Source of the DNA: a bacterium (Candidatus Ratteibacteria) CG_4_9_14_3_um_filter_41_21
Lineage (GTDB): Bacteria; Ratteibacteria; UBA8468
DNA length: 6,934 nucleotides
Assembly: GCA_002791075.1 (NCBI GenBank)
Contig: PFWI01000033.1
Coordinates: forward strand, 1 to 6,934
Reading direction: 5' to 3'
Below the pieces are notes generated by a model. The model saw nothing but the letters and a program-made list of their open reading frames with translations. It was not told where the DNA came from and searched no databases. Both the position numbers and the translations under genes were made by a program. Positions within the stretch are counted from its first letter, which is position 1; each line of letters starts with the position of its first letter. Below, piece after piece: positions 1 through 5,068 of the stretch.

Positions 1-1
1 A

Positions 2-469
2 AGAATTGAAATAAAACCGGAGGATACCGCCAGATCCCTATCCGAAAGAATGGCAGAGGAGGGAGCATCCCTCCTGTTAAAAGCGTTCTCCCTGCTAAAG
101 GAGAAAAAAACAGAATTAAAAACTCAGAATGAGGCGGAGGCAACCTTTGCCCCCAAATTAAAAAAGTCCGATGGTCTTATTAACTGGAAGAGGGGAGCGG
201 TCGAGATTCACAATTTAGTTCGCGGTCTTGCTCCCTGGCCCTCTGGCTATATGTATCTTGAAGGCAAACGCCTCAAAATATGGGACTCGGAAATTAAGAA
301 AGAGGAAGGAAAGCCTGGAGAGATTCTTAAAGCGCAAGAGGATCAACTTCTCATTGCCTGCGGAAAGGGTTCTTTATTAATAAAAAGTTTACAACGGGAA
401 GGAAAAAGAAGAATGGCGGCCAATGAATTTCTCCGCGGTCATCCCCTAAAGAAGAGTTATAAGTTATGA
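2..469 (+). CDS. fmt: Methionyl-tRNA formyltransferase, C-terminal half (5' end outside window)
   Basis: The enzyme transfers a formyl group from 10-formyl-tetrahydrofolate to Met-tRNAi in the cytoplasm, making the initiator fMet-tRNA. The reading frame is open from base 2, so the ATG at 50 is internal and the gene continues beyond the left edge. About 155 codons are present, against roughly 310-320 aa for the whole protein. The visible part begins with the end of the catalytic domain, where PEDTARSLSERMAEEGASLL matches the family's conserved 'D.L...l...ga.ll' region. The C-terminal tRNA-binding OB-like domain follows, with INWKRGAVEIHNLVRGLAPW and GKRLKIW, and the family ending RRMAANEFLRGHPLK. 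The catalytic N-terminal domain cannot be seen. The gene ends with TGA and converges on pyrC, and the last 13 bp overlap that gene's 3' end, leaving no room for a separate terminator. The family assignment is secure. Confidence 0.96.
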   Translation, partial: RIEIKPEDTARSLSERMAEEGASLLLKAFSLLKEKKTELKTQNEAEATFAPKLKKSDGLINWKRGAVEIHNLVRGLAPWPSGYMYLEGKRLKIWDSEIKKEEGKPGEILKAQEDQLLIACGKGSLLIKSLQREGKRRMAANEFLRGHPLKKSYKL

Positions 470-1722
470 AATACTTTTCCCCTAACGATGGTGTAAAGTG
501 CCTTGCCTTTTAATTTCCGGCCTAAAAACGGGGTATTTTTGCTCTTTGATTTGAGATTTTCGGTCTTTAGAATCCATTCCGCTTTTGTGTCGATAATGGT
601 AATGTCGGCCCCTCTCCCAATACCTAAGGTTCCTTTGTCAATCCCCAGAATTTTTGCAGGATTGATGGTTAATTTAGCAATCACTTTAGAAAGAGAAAAT
701 CTCCTGTCCACTAAGGCAAGGGATAAAGGAAGGGTTGTCTCCAGCCCGATCATTCCAAAAGGTGCGGCGAGAAAATCCTTTTCCTTTTCCTCTGCAGAAT
801 GCGGAGCGTGGTCAGAAGCAATAACGTCAATAGTCTCATCAAAAAGACCTTTTCTAATTGCTTGATTATCTTTTTCTTCTCTTAAGGGAGGATTAACCTT
901 GTTATTGGTATCAAAATCCTTCACCGCATTTTCGGTTAACATAAAGTATTGAGGGCAGGTCTCGCAGGTAACTTTTATTCCTTTTTTCTTGGCTGTCTTA
1001 ACAAGTTCTACCGAACCGGCGGTGGAAACGTGAGCAAGATGAATTTTTGCTCCGGTTAACTCGGCTAACATTAAATCTCGTCCAACAATGATTTCTTCGG
1101 CCTGTTTGGGAATACCGGGGAGACCCAAATTCGCAGAAAGATAACCTTCGTTCACCACTCCTCCGGCGGAAAGTTCAGTATCCTCGCAATGAAGGATAAG
1201 GGGTTGGGCGAAAATCTTTGAATATTCTAAAGCCCGGCGCATAATCCTGGAATCGGAGATAGAATTCCCGTCATCAGAAAATCCAACTGCCCCCGCTTCA
1301 ATTAATTCTCCAAATTCGGTGAGTTCTTCGCCTTTCCTCTTTTTGGTAATGGCGGCAATAGGCAAAATATTGCAGAGATTTGCTTGTTTTGCCCGGTCAT
1401 AGATAAATCTTACCACCGTCTTATTGTCAGTGCAGGGATTGGTATTGGGCATTACGCAGATTGTGGTGAAACCACCGGCAAGCGCGGCTTTTGACCCCGA
1501 GAGAATCGTCTCTTCGTCTTCCCGGCCAGGCTCCCTCAAGTGGGTATGAATATCAATGAGTCCGGGGACAACCAGCATTCCTTCCGCTTGGAGAGTCCTT
1601 CCTCTTGCTTTTAGATTCCTGCCAATCTGAGCGATTTTTCCGTTTTTAATAAGGATATCGGCTATTTTATCAATTCCATTACCCGGGTCAATTACCCGGC
1701 CATTTTTGATTAGCAGATTCAT
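457..1722 (-). CDS. pyrC: Dihydroorotase, class I
   Basis: The enzyme interconverts N-carbamoyl-aspartate and dihydroorotate, the third step of de novo pyrimidine synthesis, in the cytoplasm. At 421 aa it has the usual length of class I bacterial enzymes. The amidohydrolase metal motifs appear in order: HTH in DIHTHLREPG (H59, H61), MPNTNP (91-96), SDDG (D150/D151), LHCED (H178), HLAHVST (H231) and ASDHAPH (D304, H308). This is the Bacillus/Aquifex-type ligand set, with Asp in place of the carboxylated Lys of class II enzymes. The N- and C-terminal strands (MNLLIKNGRVIDPGNGID, and GADITIIDTKAEW with VRGKVF) form the composite beta domain typical of cyclic amidohydrolases. No ligand appears to be missing, so it is probably active rather than a pyrC-like non-catalytic subunit. 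The ATG is preceded by AAGGAGA about 3 nt upstream (1726-1732). It lies 166 bp downstream of the tRNA-Arg gene. Its own promoter was not identified, and no pyrB lies beside it. Confidence 0.97.
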   Translation of the reverse strand: MNLLIKNGRVIDPGNGIDKIADILIKNGKIAQIGRNLKARGRTLQAEGMLVVPGLIDIHTHLREPGREDEETILSGSKAALAGGFTTICVMPNTNPCTDNKTVVRFIYDRAKQANLCNILPIAAITKKRKGEELTEFGELIEAGAVGFSDDGNSISDSRIMRRALEYSKIFAQPLILHCEDTELSAGGVVNEGYLSANLGLPGIPKQAEEIIVGRDLMLAELTGAKIHLAHVSTAGSVELVKTAKKKGIKVTCETCPQYFMLTENAVKDFDTNNKVNPPLREEKDNQAIRKGLFDETIDVIASDHAPHSAEEKEKDFLAAPFGMIGLETTLPLSLALVDRRFSLSKVIAKLTINPAKILGIDKGTLGIGRGADITIIDTKAEWILKTENLKSKSKNTPFLGRKLKGKALYTIVRGKVFHNL

Positions 1723-1747
1723 ATTTCTCCTTCCCCCCTCTCCTCAT

Positions 1748-1770
1748 TCCTCCCCCTCAAGGGGGGAGGA
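1748..1770. repeat. GC-rich hairpin in the pyrC leader
   Basis: TCCTCCCCC (1748-1756) pairs perfectly with GGGGGAGGA (1762-1770) around a 5-nt loop. On the - strand this stem would lie in the RNA about 25 nt upstream of the pyrC ATG. No U-tract follows it in either direction, so a normal intrinsic terminator is unlikely. It resembles the 'CCCCTCAAGGGG' hairpins scattered between genes in many uncultivated bacteria, which is an inference from memory of that motif type. An effect on pyrC translation is possible but unproven. Confidence 0.6.
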
Positions 1771-1787
1771 GGAGATAGGTGGGGGTG

Positions 1788-1800
1788 CGCGCTTGGAGGG
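1788..1800 (-). repeat. Displaced copy of the tRNA-Arg 3' end (att-like direct repeat)
   Basis: The 13 bases CGCGCTTGGAGGG on the + strand are identical to 1889-1901, the last 13 nt of the tRNA-Arg gene including the discriminator base. Extending the comparison to 21 bp (1788-1808 against 1889-1909) gives 17 identities, so part of the T-arm may also be a worn copy. The copies start 101 bp apart and enclose an 88-bp palindrome-rich segment (1801-1888). A tRNA 3' end repeated downstream is the usual trace of site-specific integration, but a target-site duplication from a small mobile palindrome would look the same. Confidence 0.6.
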
Positions 1801-1836
1801 GTGCTAACGCGACGAATAAGGAGCGTTGGTTAGCAC
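1801..1836. repeat. Inverted repeat directly beside the tRNA 3' copy
   Basis: GTGCTAAC (1801-1808) and GTTAGCAC (1829-1836) are perfect 8-bp arms with a 20-bp loop. An alternative pairing, AACGC with GCGTT (1806-1810/1823-1827), is also possible. It begins at the base after the 13-bp direct repeat and abuts the next hairpin. It may be one arm of a small composite palindromic element inserted downstream of the tRNA gene. Confidence 0.6.
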
Positions 1837-1860
1837 GCCCGCCGAGTCAGTGAGGCGGGC
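1837..1860. repeat. Strong GC hairpin downstream of tRNA-Arg
   Basis: GCCCGCC (1837-1843) pairs with GGCGGGC (1854-1860) around a 10-nt loop. In the direction of the tRNA transcript this strong stem forms about 30 nt past the tRNA 3' end. The following bases are not a T-run, so it is a stable 3' stem or palindromic repeat rather than a textbook Rho-independent terminator. A weaker third stem, GGAAG (1862-1866) with CTTCC (1879-1883), lies between it and the tRNA. Confidence 0.6.
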
Positions 1861-1888
1861 CGGAAGTCCCGACCTGCCCTTCCTTGAA

Positions 1889-1961
1889 CGCGCTTGGAGG
1901 GACTCGAACCCCCAACCACTGGCTCCGGAGGCCAGCGCTCTATCCATTGAGCCACAAGCGC
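1889..1961 (-). tRNA. tRNA-Arg (anticodon CCG)
   Basis: The - strand folds into a complete 73-nt cloverleaf. The acceptor stem GCGCTTG/CAAGCGC has 7 perfect pairs. U8-G9 follow, then D-stem GCTC/GAGC with an 8-nt GG-containing loop. The anticodon stem CTGGC/GCCAG encloses the 7-nt loop CTCCGGA, with CCG at positions 34-36. A 5-nt variable loop precedes T-stem GGGGG/CCCTC, which has one G-U pair, and the loop is TTCGAGT. The discriminator is G, and CCA is not encoded because TTC follows. The anticodon reads CGG arginine codons. G1 (base 1961) is the last base of the purM TAG stop, so the tRNA probably comes from the purM transcript through RNase P cleavage unless a promoter lies inside purM. 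Confidence 0.97.
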
Positions 1962-2956
1962 TATTCTTTAATTTCTCCAATTAGAAATGAAGAAATCTTC
2001 ATTTTGGAAAGAGCGTTCATCACTCCTTTAACTCTTTTTTCCTCAATAATAATTGCCATTCCAATACCTAAATTGAAGGTAGCAAGCATTTCCTTTTTTG
2101 AAATTTTTCCTTTTTTCTTGATTAGATTAAAGATCGGGGGGATATTCCAGTTTCCTTCTTTGATTGCTAATTTCTTTCCTTTTGGCAAAATCCGGGGAAT
2201 ATTCCCCAATAGCCCTCCTCCGGTAATATGAGCAATACCTTTTAAAGGAAATTTTTTGCTTAAGGAAAGAATCGTTTTTACATAAATTCTGGTCGGTTTC
2301 AGAAGTTCCTGACCCAAGGTTTTCTTTAAAGAAGGAATATATATTTTCCATTCTCTTTTAGGAAAGATTTTCCTGACTAAAGAATAGCCATTGGAATGGA
2401 GGCCGTTGGAAGCTAAACCAATAACCTTGTCTCCAACCTTAATTTTGCGGCCATCAATTATTTTTTCCTTTTCTGCAACACCAACGCCAAAGCCGCCAAG
2501 ATCAAAGCCATCTTTTCCGTAGATAGAGGCTAACTGAGCTGTTTCCCCGCCAATTAAACTGCAACCGGATAGAGAACATCCTTCAACGATGCCCCTTAGA
2601 ATCTCATCGTCTCTTTTCTCTTTCAACCTTCCTACGGCAAAATAGTCTAAAAAAAACAGGGGCTTTGCCCCGGTCGTAATAATATCATTTACTACCATCG
2701 CCACTAAATCAATCCCGATGGTATCAAATTTTTCCAATTCTTCGGCGAGAAGTATTTTGGTGCCTACCCCGTCGGTTGAAGAGACCAGAACCGGTTTTTT
2801 ATATTTCCTCTCCAGCTCAAAGCAAGCCGCAAATTTGCCAATGCCGGAGAGAACCGATAGATTCTTTGTCCTTTTTGCCAAGGAAGAAACCTTCTCTATA
2901 AATTTCCCGGCTTGCCCAATGTCCACTCCGGCCTTTTTATAGGTTAGGTTAGCCAT
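1961..2956 (-). CDS. purM: Phosphoribosylformylglycinamidine cyclo-ligase (AIR synthetase)
   Basis: PurM closes the imidazole ring, turning FGAM into 5-aminoimidazole ribotide with ATP, in the cytoplasm as part of de novo purine synthesis. At 331 aa it is close to the usual ~340-350. The PurM/AIRS motifs occur in order: TYKKAGVDI at the N-terminus, STDGVGTK (60-67), GIDLVAMVVNDI (81-92), GGETA (136-140), SNGLHSNGYSLVRK (183-196), HITGGGL (243-249) and FNLGIGM (294-300). The first four lie in the N-terminal ATP-binding half and the rest in the C-terminal AIRS half. One oddity is that the usual GGETAEMPG reads GGETAQLAS, a local divergence in an otherwise complete protein. The ATG is supported by the conserved TYK..GVD start 5 residues in, although no clear Shine-Dalgarno precedes it. 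A good sigma70-like promoter lies at 2996-3024. The TAG stop shares its G with the first base of tRNA-Arg. Confidence 0.97.
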   Translation of the reverse strand: MANLTYKKAGVDIGQAGKFIEKVSSLAKRTKNLSVLSGIGKFAACFELERKYKKPVLVSSTDGVGTKILLAEELEKFDTIGIDLVAMVVNDIITTGAKPLFFLDYFAVGRLKEKRDDEILRGIVEGCSLSGCSLIGGETAQLASIYGKDGFDLGGFGVGVAEKEKIIDGRKIKVGDKVIGLASNGLHSNGYSLVRKIFPKREWKIYIPSLKKTLGQELLKPTRIYVKTILSLSKKFPLKGIAHITGGGLLGNIPRILPKGKKLAIKEGNWNIPPIFNLIKKKGKISKKEMLATFNLGIGMAIIIEEKRVKGVMNALSKMKISSFLIGEIKE

Positions 2957-2966
2957 TTCTATTTTG

Positions 2967-2984
2967 AGCAGAGTAAACCCTGCT
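2967..2984. repeat. Short hairpin in the purM 5' leader
   Basis: AGCAG (2967-2971) pairs with CTGCT (2980-2984) around an 8-nt loop. It lies between the predicted purM transcription start and the ATG, about 10 nt from the start codon, where a ribosome-binding site would normally be. No obvious Shine-Dalgarno is present, so this weak stem is the only visible structure in a leader of about 30 nt. It may simply be a worn palindromic repeat. Confidence 0.35.
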
Positions 2985-2985
2985 A

Positions 2986-3081
2986 CTACAACATTATTAT
3001 ATTCTCTTCTATTTTAAAAAGCAATTTTTTGGCTAAATCTTTCTCTGAATCCTTACCGCTAATCTTCTCCTCTCTTTCCCC
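2986..3081 (-). pseudogene. Possible remnant of a small coding sequence
   Basis: This frame is open for 31 codons between TGA (3082-3084) and TAG (2986-2988). It reads as a lysine- and glutamate-rich, helix-like segment containing DSEKDLAKKLLFKIEENI, and has no ATG. In the adjoining frame an ATG at 3121 opens a 20-codon reading (MFKDFASQLPLFLRGKRGED) that stops at 3059-3061. A single-base shift near 3060 would join the two into a product of about 44 aa. That composition looks more like protein than the surrounding repeats, but the stretch is short and includes the purM -35 and -10 boxes. Chance is a real alternative, and I recognise no family. Confidence 0.2.
2996..3024 (-). promoter_or_regulatory. 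Sigma70-like promoter of purM
   Basis: On the - strand a perfect -10 box TATAAT (3001-2996) lies exactly 17 bp downstream of TTGCTT (3024-3019), which keeps the TTG of the -35 consensus. Transcription would start near 2989, giving a leader of about 33 nt before the purM ATG. This is the clearest promoter in the window. It suggests purM and the tRNA behind it are transcribed separately from rny. Confidence 0.6.
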
Positions 3082-3184
3082 TCAAGAACAATGGTAGTTG
3101 CGAAGCAAAGTCCTTAAACATAGAGTTCGAAGTCTTTCCGAAGCGTGCCTTTAAAGATGCTCGCACCCCTCCTCTGTATTTTTC

Positions 3185-3200
3185 GTGCGATAAATCGCAC
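3185..3200. repeat. Perfect 7-bp hairpin GTGCGAT/ATCGCAC
   Basis: GTGCGAT (3185-3191) and ATCGCAC (3194-3200) are exact inverted repeats with only AA between them; the RNA would form 6 pairs and a 4-nt loop. It lies 7 bp from the larger inverted-repeat element at 3208-3307 and may belong to the same composite repeat. Neither strand gives a U-tract of terminator length. Confidence 0.55.
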
Positions 3201-3207
3201 CGCTACT

Positions 3208-3307
3208 AAGAGATGACTGATTTGTGAGCGAAGCTGGCGGTTATGCCGCAGGCACGATAGTGCCGAGGAATAAAAAAGCCCGAGCGAACAAAGCCCAGTC
3301 ATCTCTT
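3208..3307. repeat. 100-bp terminal-inverted-repeat element after rny
   Basis: The ends are a perfect 12-bp inverted repeat, AAGAGATGACTG (3208-3219) and CAGTCATCTCTT (3296-3307). The pairing continues after a small bulge with TTTGT (3221-3225) and ACAAA (3288-3292). Inside is a separate perfect stem, GGCAC/GTGCC (3251-3264, 4-nt loop), and the 7-bp word GAGCGAA occurs twice, at 3226 and 3282. The folded form would be a long stem carrying an internal hairpin. It starts 12 bp after the rny stop, so it would form the 3' end of the rny mRNA. The size and end structure resemble a MITE- or REP-like element. I see no target-site duplication and no transposase. Confidence 0.65.
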
Positions 3308-3319
3308 CCCCCACCTCTC

Positions 3320-4870
3320 TTATTTCGCATATTCCACAGTTCTTATTTCTCTGATAACGGTTACTTTCACCTGACCGGGATATTCCAACCCTTCCTCAAC
3401 TTTCTTGGTAATATCCCGCGCCAAAACGGTAGCCTCAGAATCTGAAATTTCCTCCGGTTTCACAATGACGCGAACCTCCCTTCCCGCGCTAATAGCGTAA
3501 GCCTGAGAAACTCCTTTAAAAGAAGAAGCGATATTTTCCAATTTCTCCAGTCTTTTAATGTAACCTTCTAAAGTTTCTCTCCTTGCCCCCGGCCGGGTGG
3601 CGCTGATACTATCGGCCGCGGCAATCAGGGGAGTGATGAAATTGGTCGCATCTACATCCCCATGATGACCGGCAATGGCATTAACGACAAAGGGGGATTC
3701 GTTGTAGCGAGTGGCAAGTTTAGCGCCAATTTGAGGATGAGTTCCTTCCTGTTCCTGGTCAACGGCCTTTCCAATATCATGCAGAAGACCGGCTCTTCTA
3801 GCAACTTTTTCATCCACTTTTAACTCTGCGGCGATAAGACCGGATAAATAAGCTACTTCTTTAGAATGAGCCAGGACATTCTGGCCATAGCTGGTGCGGT
3901 ATTTTAAGCGTCCCAAAAGTTTTGCCAACTCCGGATGGATGTTGATAATTCCCAATTCAAGGATAGTCTGTTGGCCAATCTCAGTTATTATTTTCTCCAT
4001 CTCCTTTTTGGTCTTTTCTACAATTTCTTCAATCCTCCCCGGATGAATCCTGCCGTCGGTAATAAGTTTCTTTAAGGCAATTTTGGCAATCTCTCGGCGG
4101 TAGATATTAAAACCGGAAAGGGTTACTGCCTCCGGCGTATCGTCAACAACCAGATCAACCCCGGTAGCCGCTTCAAAGGCCCGGATATTTCTCCCTTCCC
4201 TCCCGATAACTCTCCCTTTCATTTCCTCGGGAAGGCTTACTACGGATACGCTTGACTCAACCACCTGGTCGGCGCTGCAACGCTGAATAGCTGAAATAAT
4301 AATCTCCCGCGCCTTTTTTTCTCCGCTCTCTTGAGCTTCCTCAATTATCCGACTAACCACGCCCGCGCTCTCTTTCTTTGCCTCTTCAGCAAATCTGGTT
4401 AAGAGAATCTGCTTTGCCTGTTCGCGGGAAAGCCCTGCTATTCTCTCTAAATTTTTCCTCTCTTCCTCCGCCAAAGCATCTAATTTACTTTTCTTCTCTT
4501 TTATTTCATTCTCTTCTTCGATTATTTTTTTCTCTCTAGACAATAAATCAGCCTCCTGCCGCTCTAAAATATCCACTTTGCGGTCAAGATTTATCTCCCG
4601 CTGATTCAACCTTCGTTCTGAGGAATGGAGTTCTTTGCGCTTTGAATTTGCTTCCTTGTCGAAGTCGGTTCTTACTTTAAAGGACAACTCCTTCGCTCCT
4701 AAATTCGCTTCTTTCCGAATAGACTCAGCTTGAGCATGAGCTTCTTTTAAAATCTGGCGGCTCTTTTTTTCTGCTTGCCCTATCTTCTGTTCGCCCAAAT
4801 ACTTCCTTAAAAAATAACCGGCAAAAAGAAGAAGAATCCCCGCAATCCCACTTATTAAAGAATTATTAAT
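3320..4870 (-). CDS. rny: Ribonuclease Y, membrane-anchored, probable ATT start
   Basis: RNase Y is the membrane-bound endoribonuclease that starts mRNA decay in many bacteria. Read from the proposed ATT at 4868-4870 the product is 516 aa, almost the length of the B. subtilis protein (520). It has an N-terminal membrane segment (about residues 5-20, SLISGIAGILLLFAGYF, then RKY). A long charged coiled coil spans about 30-195. The KH RNA-binding domain carries GRVIGREGRNIR (219-230). The HD phosphohydrolase domain has LLHDIGKA (H364, D365) and AGHHGD (402-405). The only standard start before the coiled coil is a TTG at 4796-4798, giving 492 aa without the anchor. AAGGA precedes that TTG and could allow a short form. 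The ATT start is preferred because a perfect AGGAGGTG lies 4 nt upstream and the extension encodes the family's expected anchor. A TGA at 4883-4885 closes the frame upstream. Family certain; start probable. Confidence 0.94.
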   Translation of the reverse strand: MNNSLISGIAGILLLFAGYFLRKYLGEQKIGQAEKKSRQILKEAHAQAESIRKEANLGAKELSFKVRTDFDKEANSKRKELHSSERRLNQREINLDRKVDILERQEADLLSREKKIIEEENEIKEKKSKLDALAEEERKNLERIAGLSREQAKQILLTRFAEEAKKESAGVVSRIIEEAQESGEKKAREIIISAIQRCSADQVVESSVSVVSLPEEMKGRVIGREGRNIRAFEAATGVDLVVDDTPEAVTLSGFNIYRREIAKIALKKLITDGRIHPGRIEEIVEKTKKEMEKIITEIGQQTILELGIINIHPELAKLLGRLKYRTSYGQNVLAHSKEVAYLSGLIAAELKVDEKVARRAGLLHDIGKAVDQEQEGTHPQIGAKLATRYNESPFVVNAIAGHHGDVDATNFITPLIAAADSISATRPGARRETLEGYIKRLEKLENIASSFKGVSQAYAISAGREVRVIVKPEEISDSEATVLARDITKKVEEGLEYPGQVKVTVIREIRTVEYAK

Positions 4871-4874
4871 TTGG

Positions 4875-4882
4875 CACCTCCT
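4875..4882 (-). promoter_or_regulatory. Perfect Shine-Dalgarno that decides the rny start
   Basis: On the - strand AGGAGGTG is fully complementary to the 16S rRNA 3' end (CACCUCCU). The next codon in the rny frame at workable spacing is ATT (4870-4868). The overlapping GTG of the motif itself is out of frame and reads GTG CCA AAT TAA, so it cannot start the protein. A ribosome-binding site this good with no other usable start after it is the main support for the ATT assignment. Confidence 0.7.
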
Positions 4883-4898
4883 TCACTTTAACTATATG

Positions 4899-4985
4899 GG
4901 ACGCAGATAACTTCAGGATAAAACAGGATTTAAGAACAATAATATTTTATCCTTTATCCAATTTTATCTGCGAAAATCTGCGTCC
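4899..4985. repeat. 87-bp nested palindrome of the GACGCAGAT type
   Basis: The outer arms GGACGCAGAT (4899-4908) and ATCTGCGTCC (4976-4985) are a perfect 10-bp inverted repeat. An inner pair, GGATAAAA (4916-4923) with TTTTATCC (4945-4952), is nested within. A second copy of the right arm, TTATCTGCG (4964-4972), can instead pair with CGCAGATAA (4902-4910), so two mutually exclusive folds exist. The repeated 'ATCTGCG' words match a palindrome type seen between genes in many unrelated genomes, recognised by motif only. It lies within the likely rny promoter and leader region. Confidence 0.65.
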
Positions 4986-5068
4986 TAAAAAATTTTGTAG
5001 TCTTTAATTTAGCAGAAGTGAAAAATTAGGCAGGAAGAAAAAAGGAAATAAAGAGAGAAAAAATCAGA

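Larger units (their letters stand above)
2957..3319. other. 363-bp spacer between rny and purM
   Basis: There is no convincing intact gene here. From the purM side it holds a short hairpin, the purM promoter, a 31-codon coding-like stretch on the - strand (2986-3081), a perfect 7-bp hairpin (3185-3200) and a ~100-bp inverted-repeat element (3208-3307) next to the rny stop. The part from about 3085 to 3180 shows no feature I can name. A 66-codon open frame across 3114-3314 on the - strand runs through the hairpins and resembles no family I know. Confidence 0.6.

Noticed and set aside
503..865. A + strand ORF of 120 codons
   Set aside because: It lies wholly antisense to pyrC, whose protein has every catalytic motif. 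The ORF itself shows no family resemblance.
1837..1860. Rho-independent terminator of the purM/tRNA transcript
   Set aside because: The stem is strong but neither side has a U-tract, so I list it as a hairpin or repeat only.
1884..2231. A + strand ORF of 115 codons starting MNALGGTRTPNHWLRR
   Set aside because: Its first part is the antisense of tRNA-Arg (such ORFs typically read 'GGTRTPN...') and the rest is antisense to purM. It is an artefact of those two genes.
3271..3295. Intrinsic terminator for rny at the T-run after CTCGGGC on the - strand
   Set aside because: The T-run is real, but the GC bases before it have no adjacent complement, so no terminator hairpin forms there.
3114..3314. 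A - strand ORF of 66 codons just downstream of rny
   Set aside because: It translates the 3208-3307 inverted repeat and the neighbouring hairpin, has no recognisable motif, and its only structure comes from the palindromes.
4796..4798. TTG as the sole rny start, giving a soluble 492-aa protein
   Set aside because: Kept only as a possible secondary start. The in-frame upstream extension encodes the expected anchor and has a far better ribosome-binding site.
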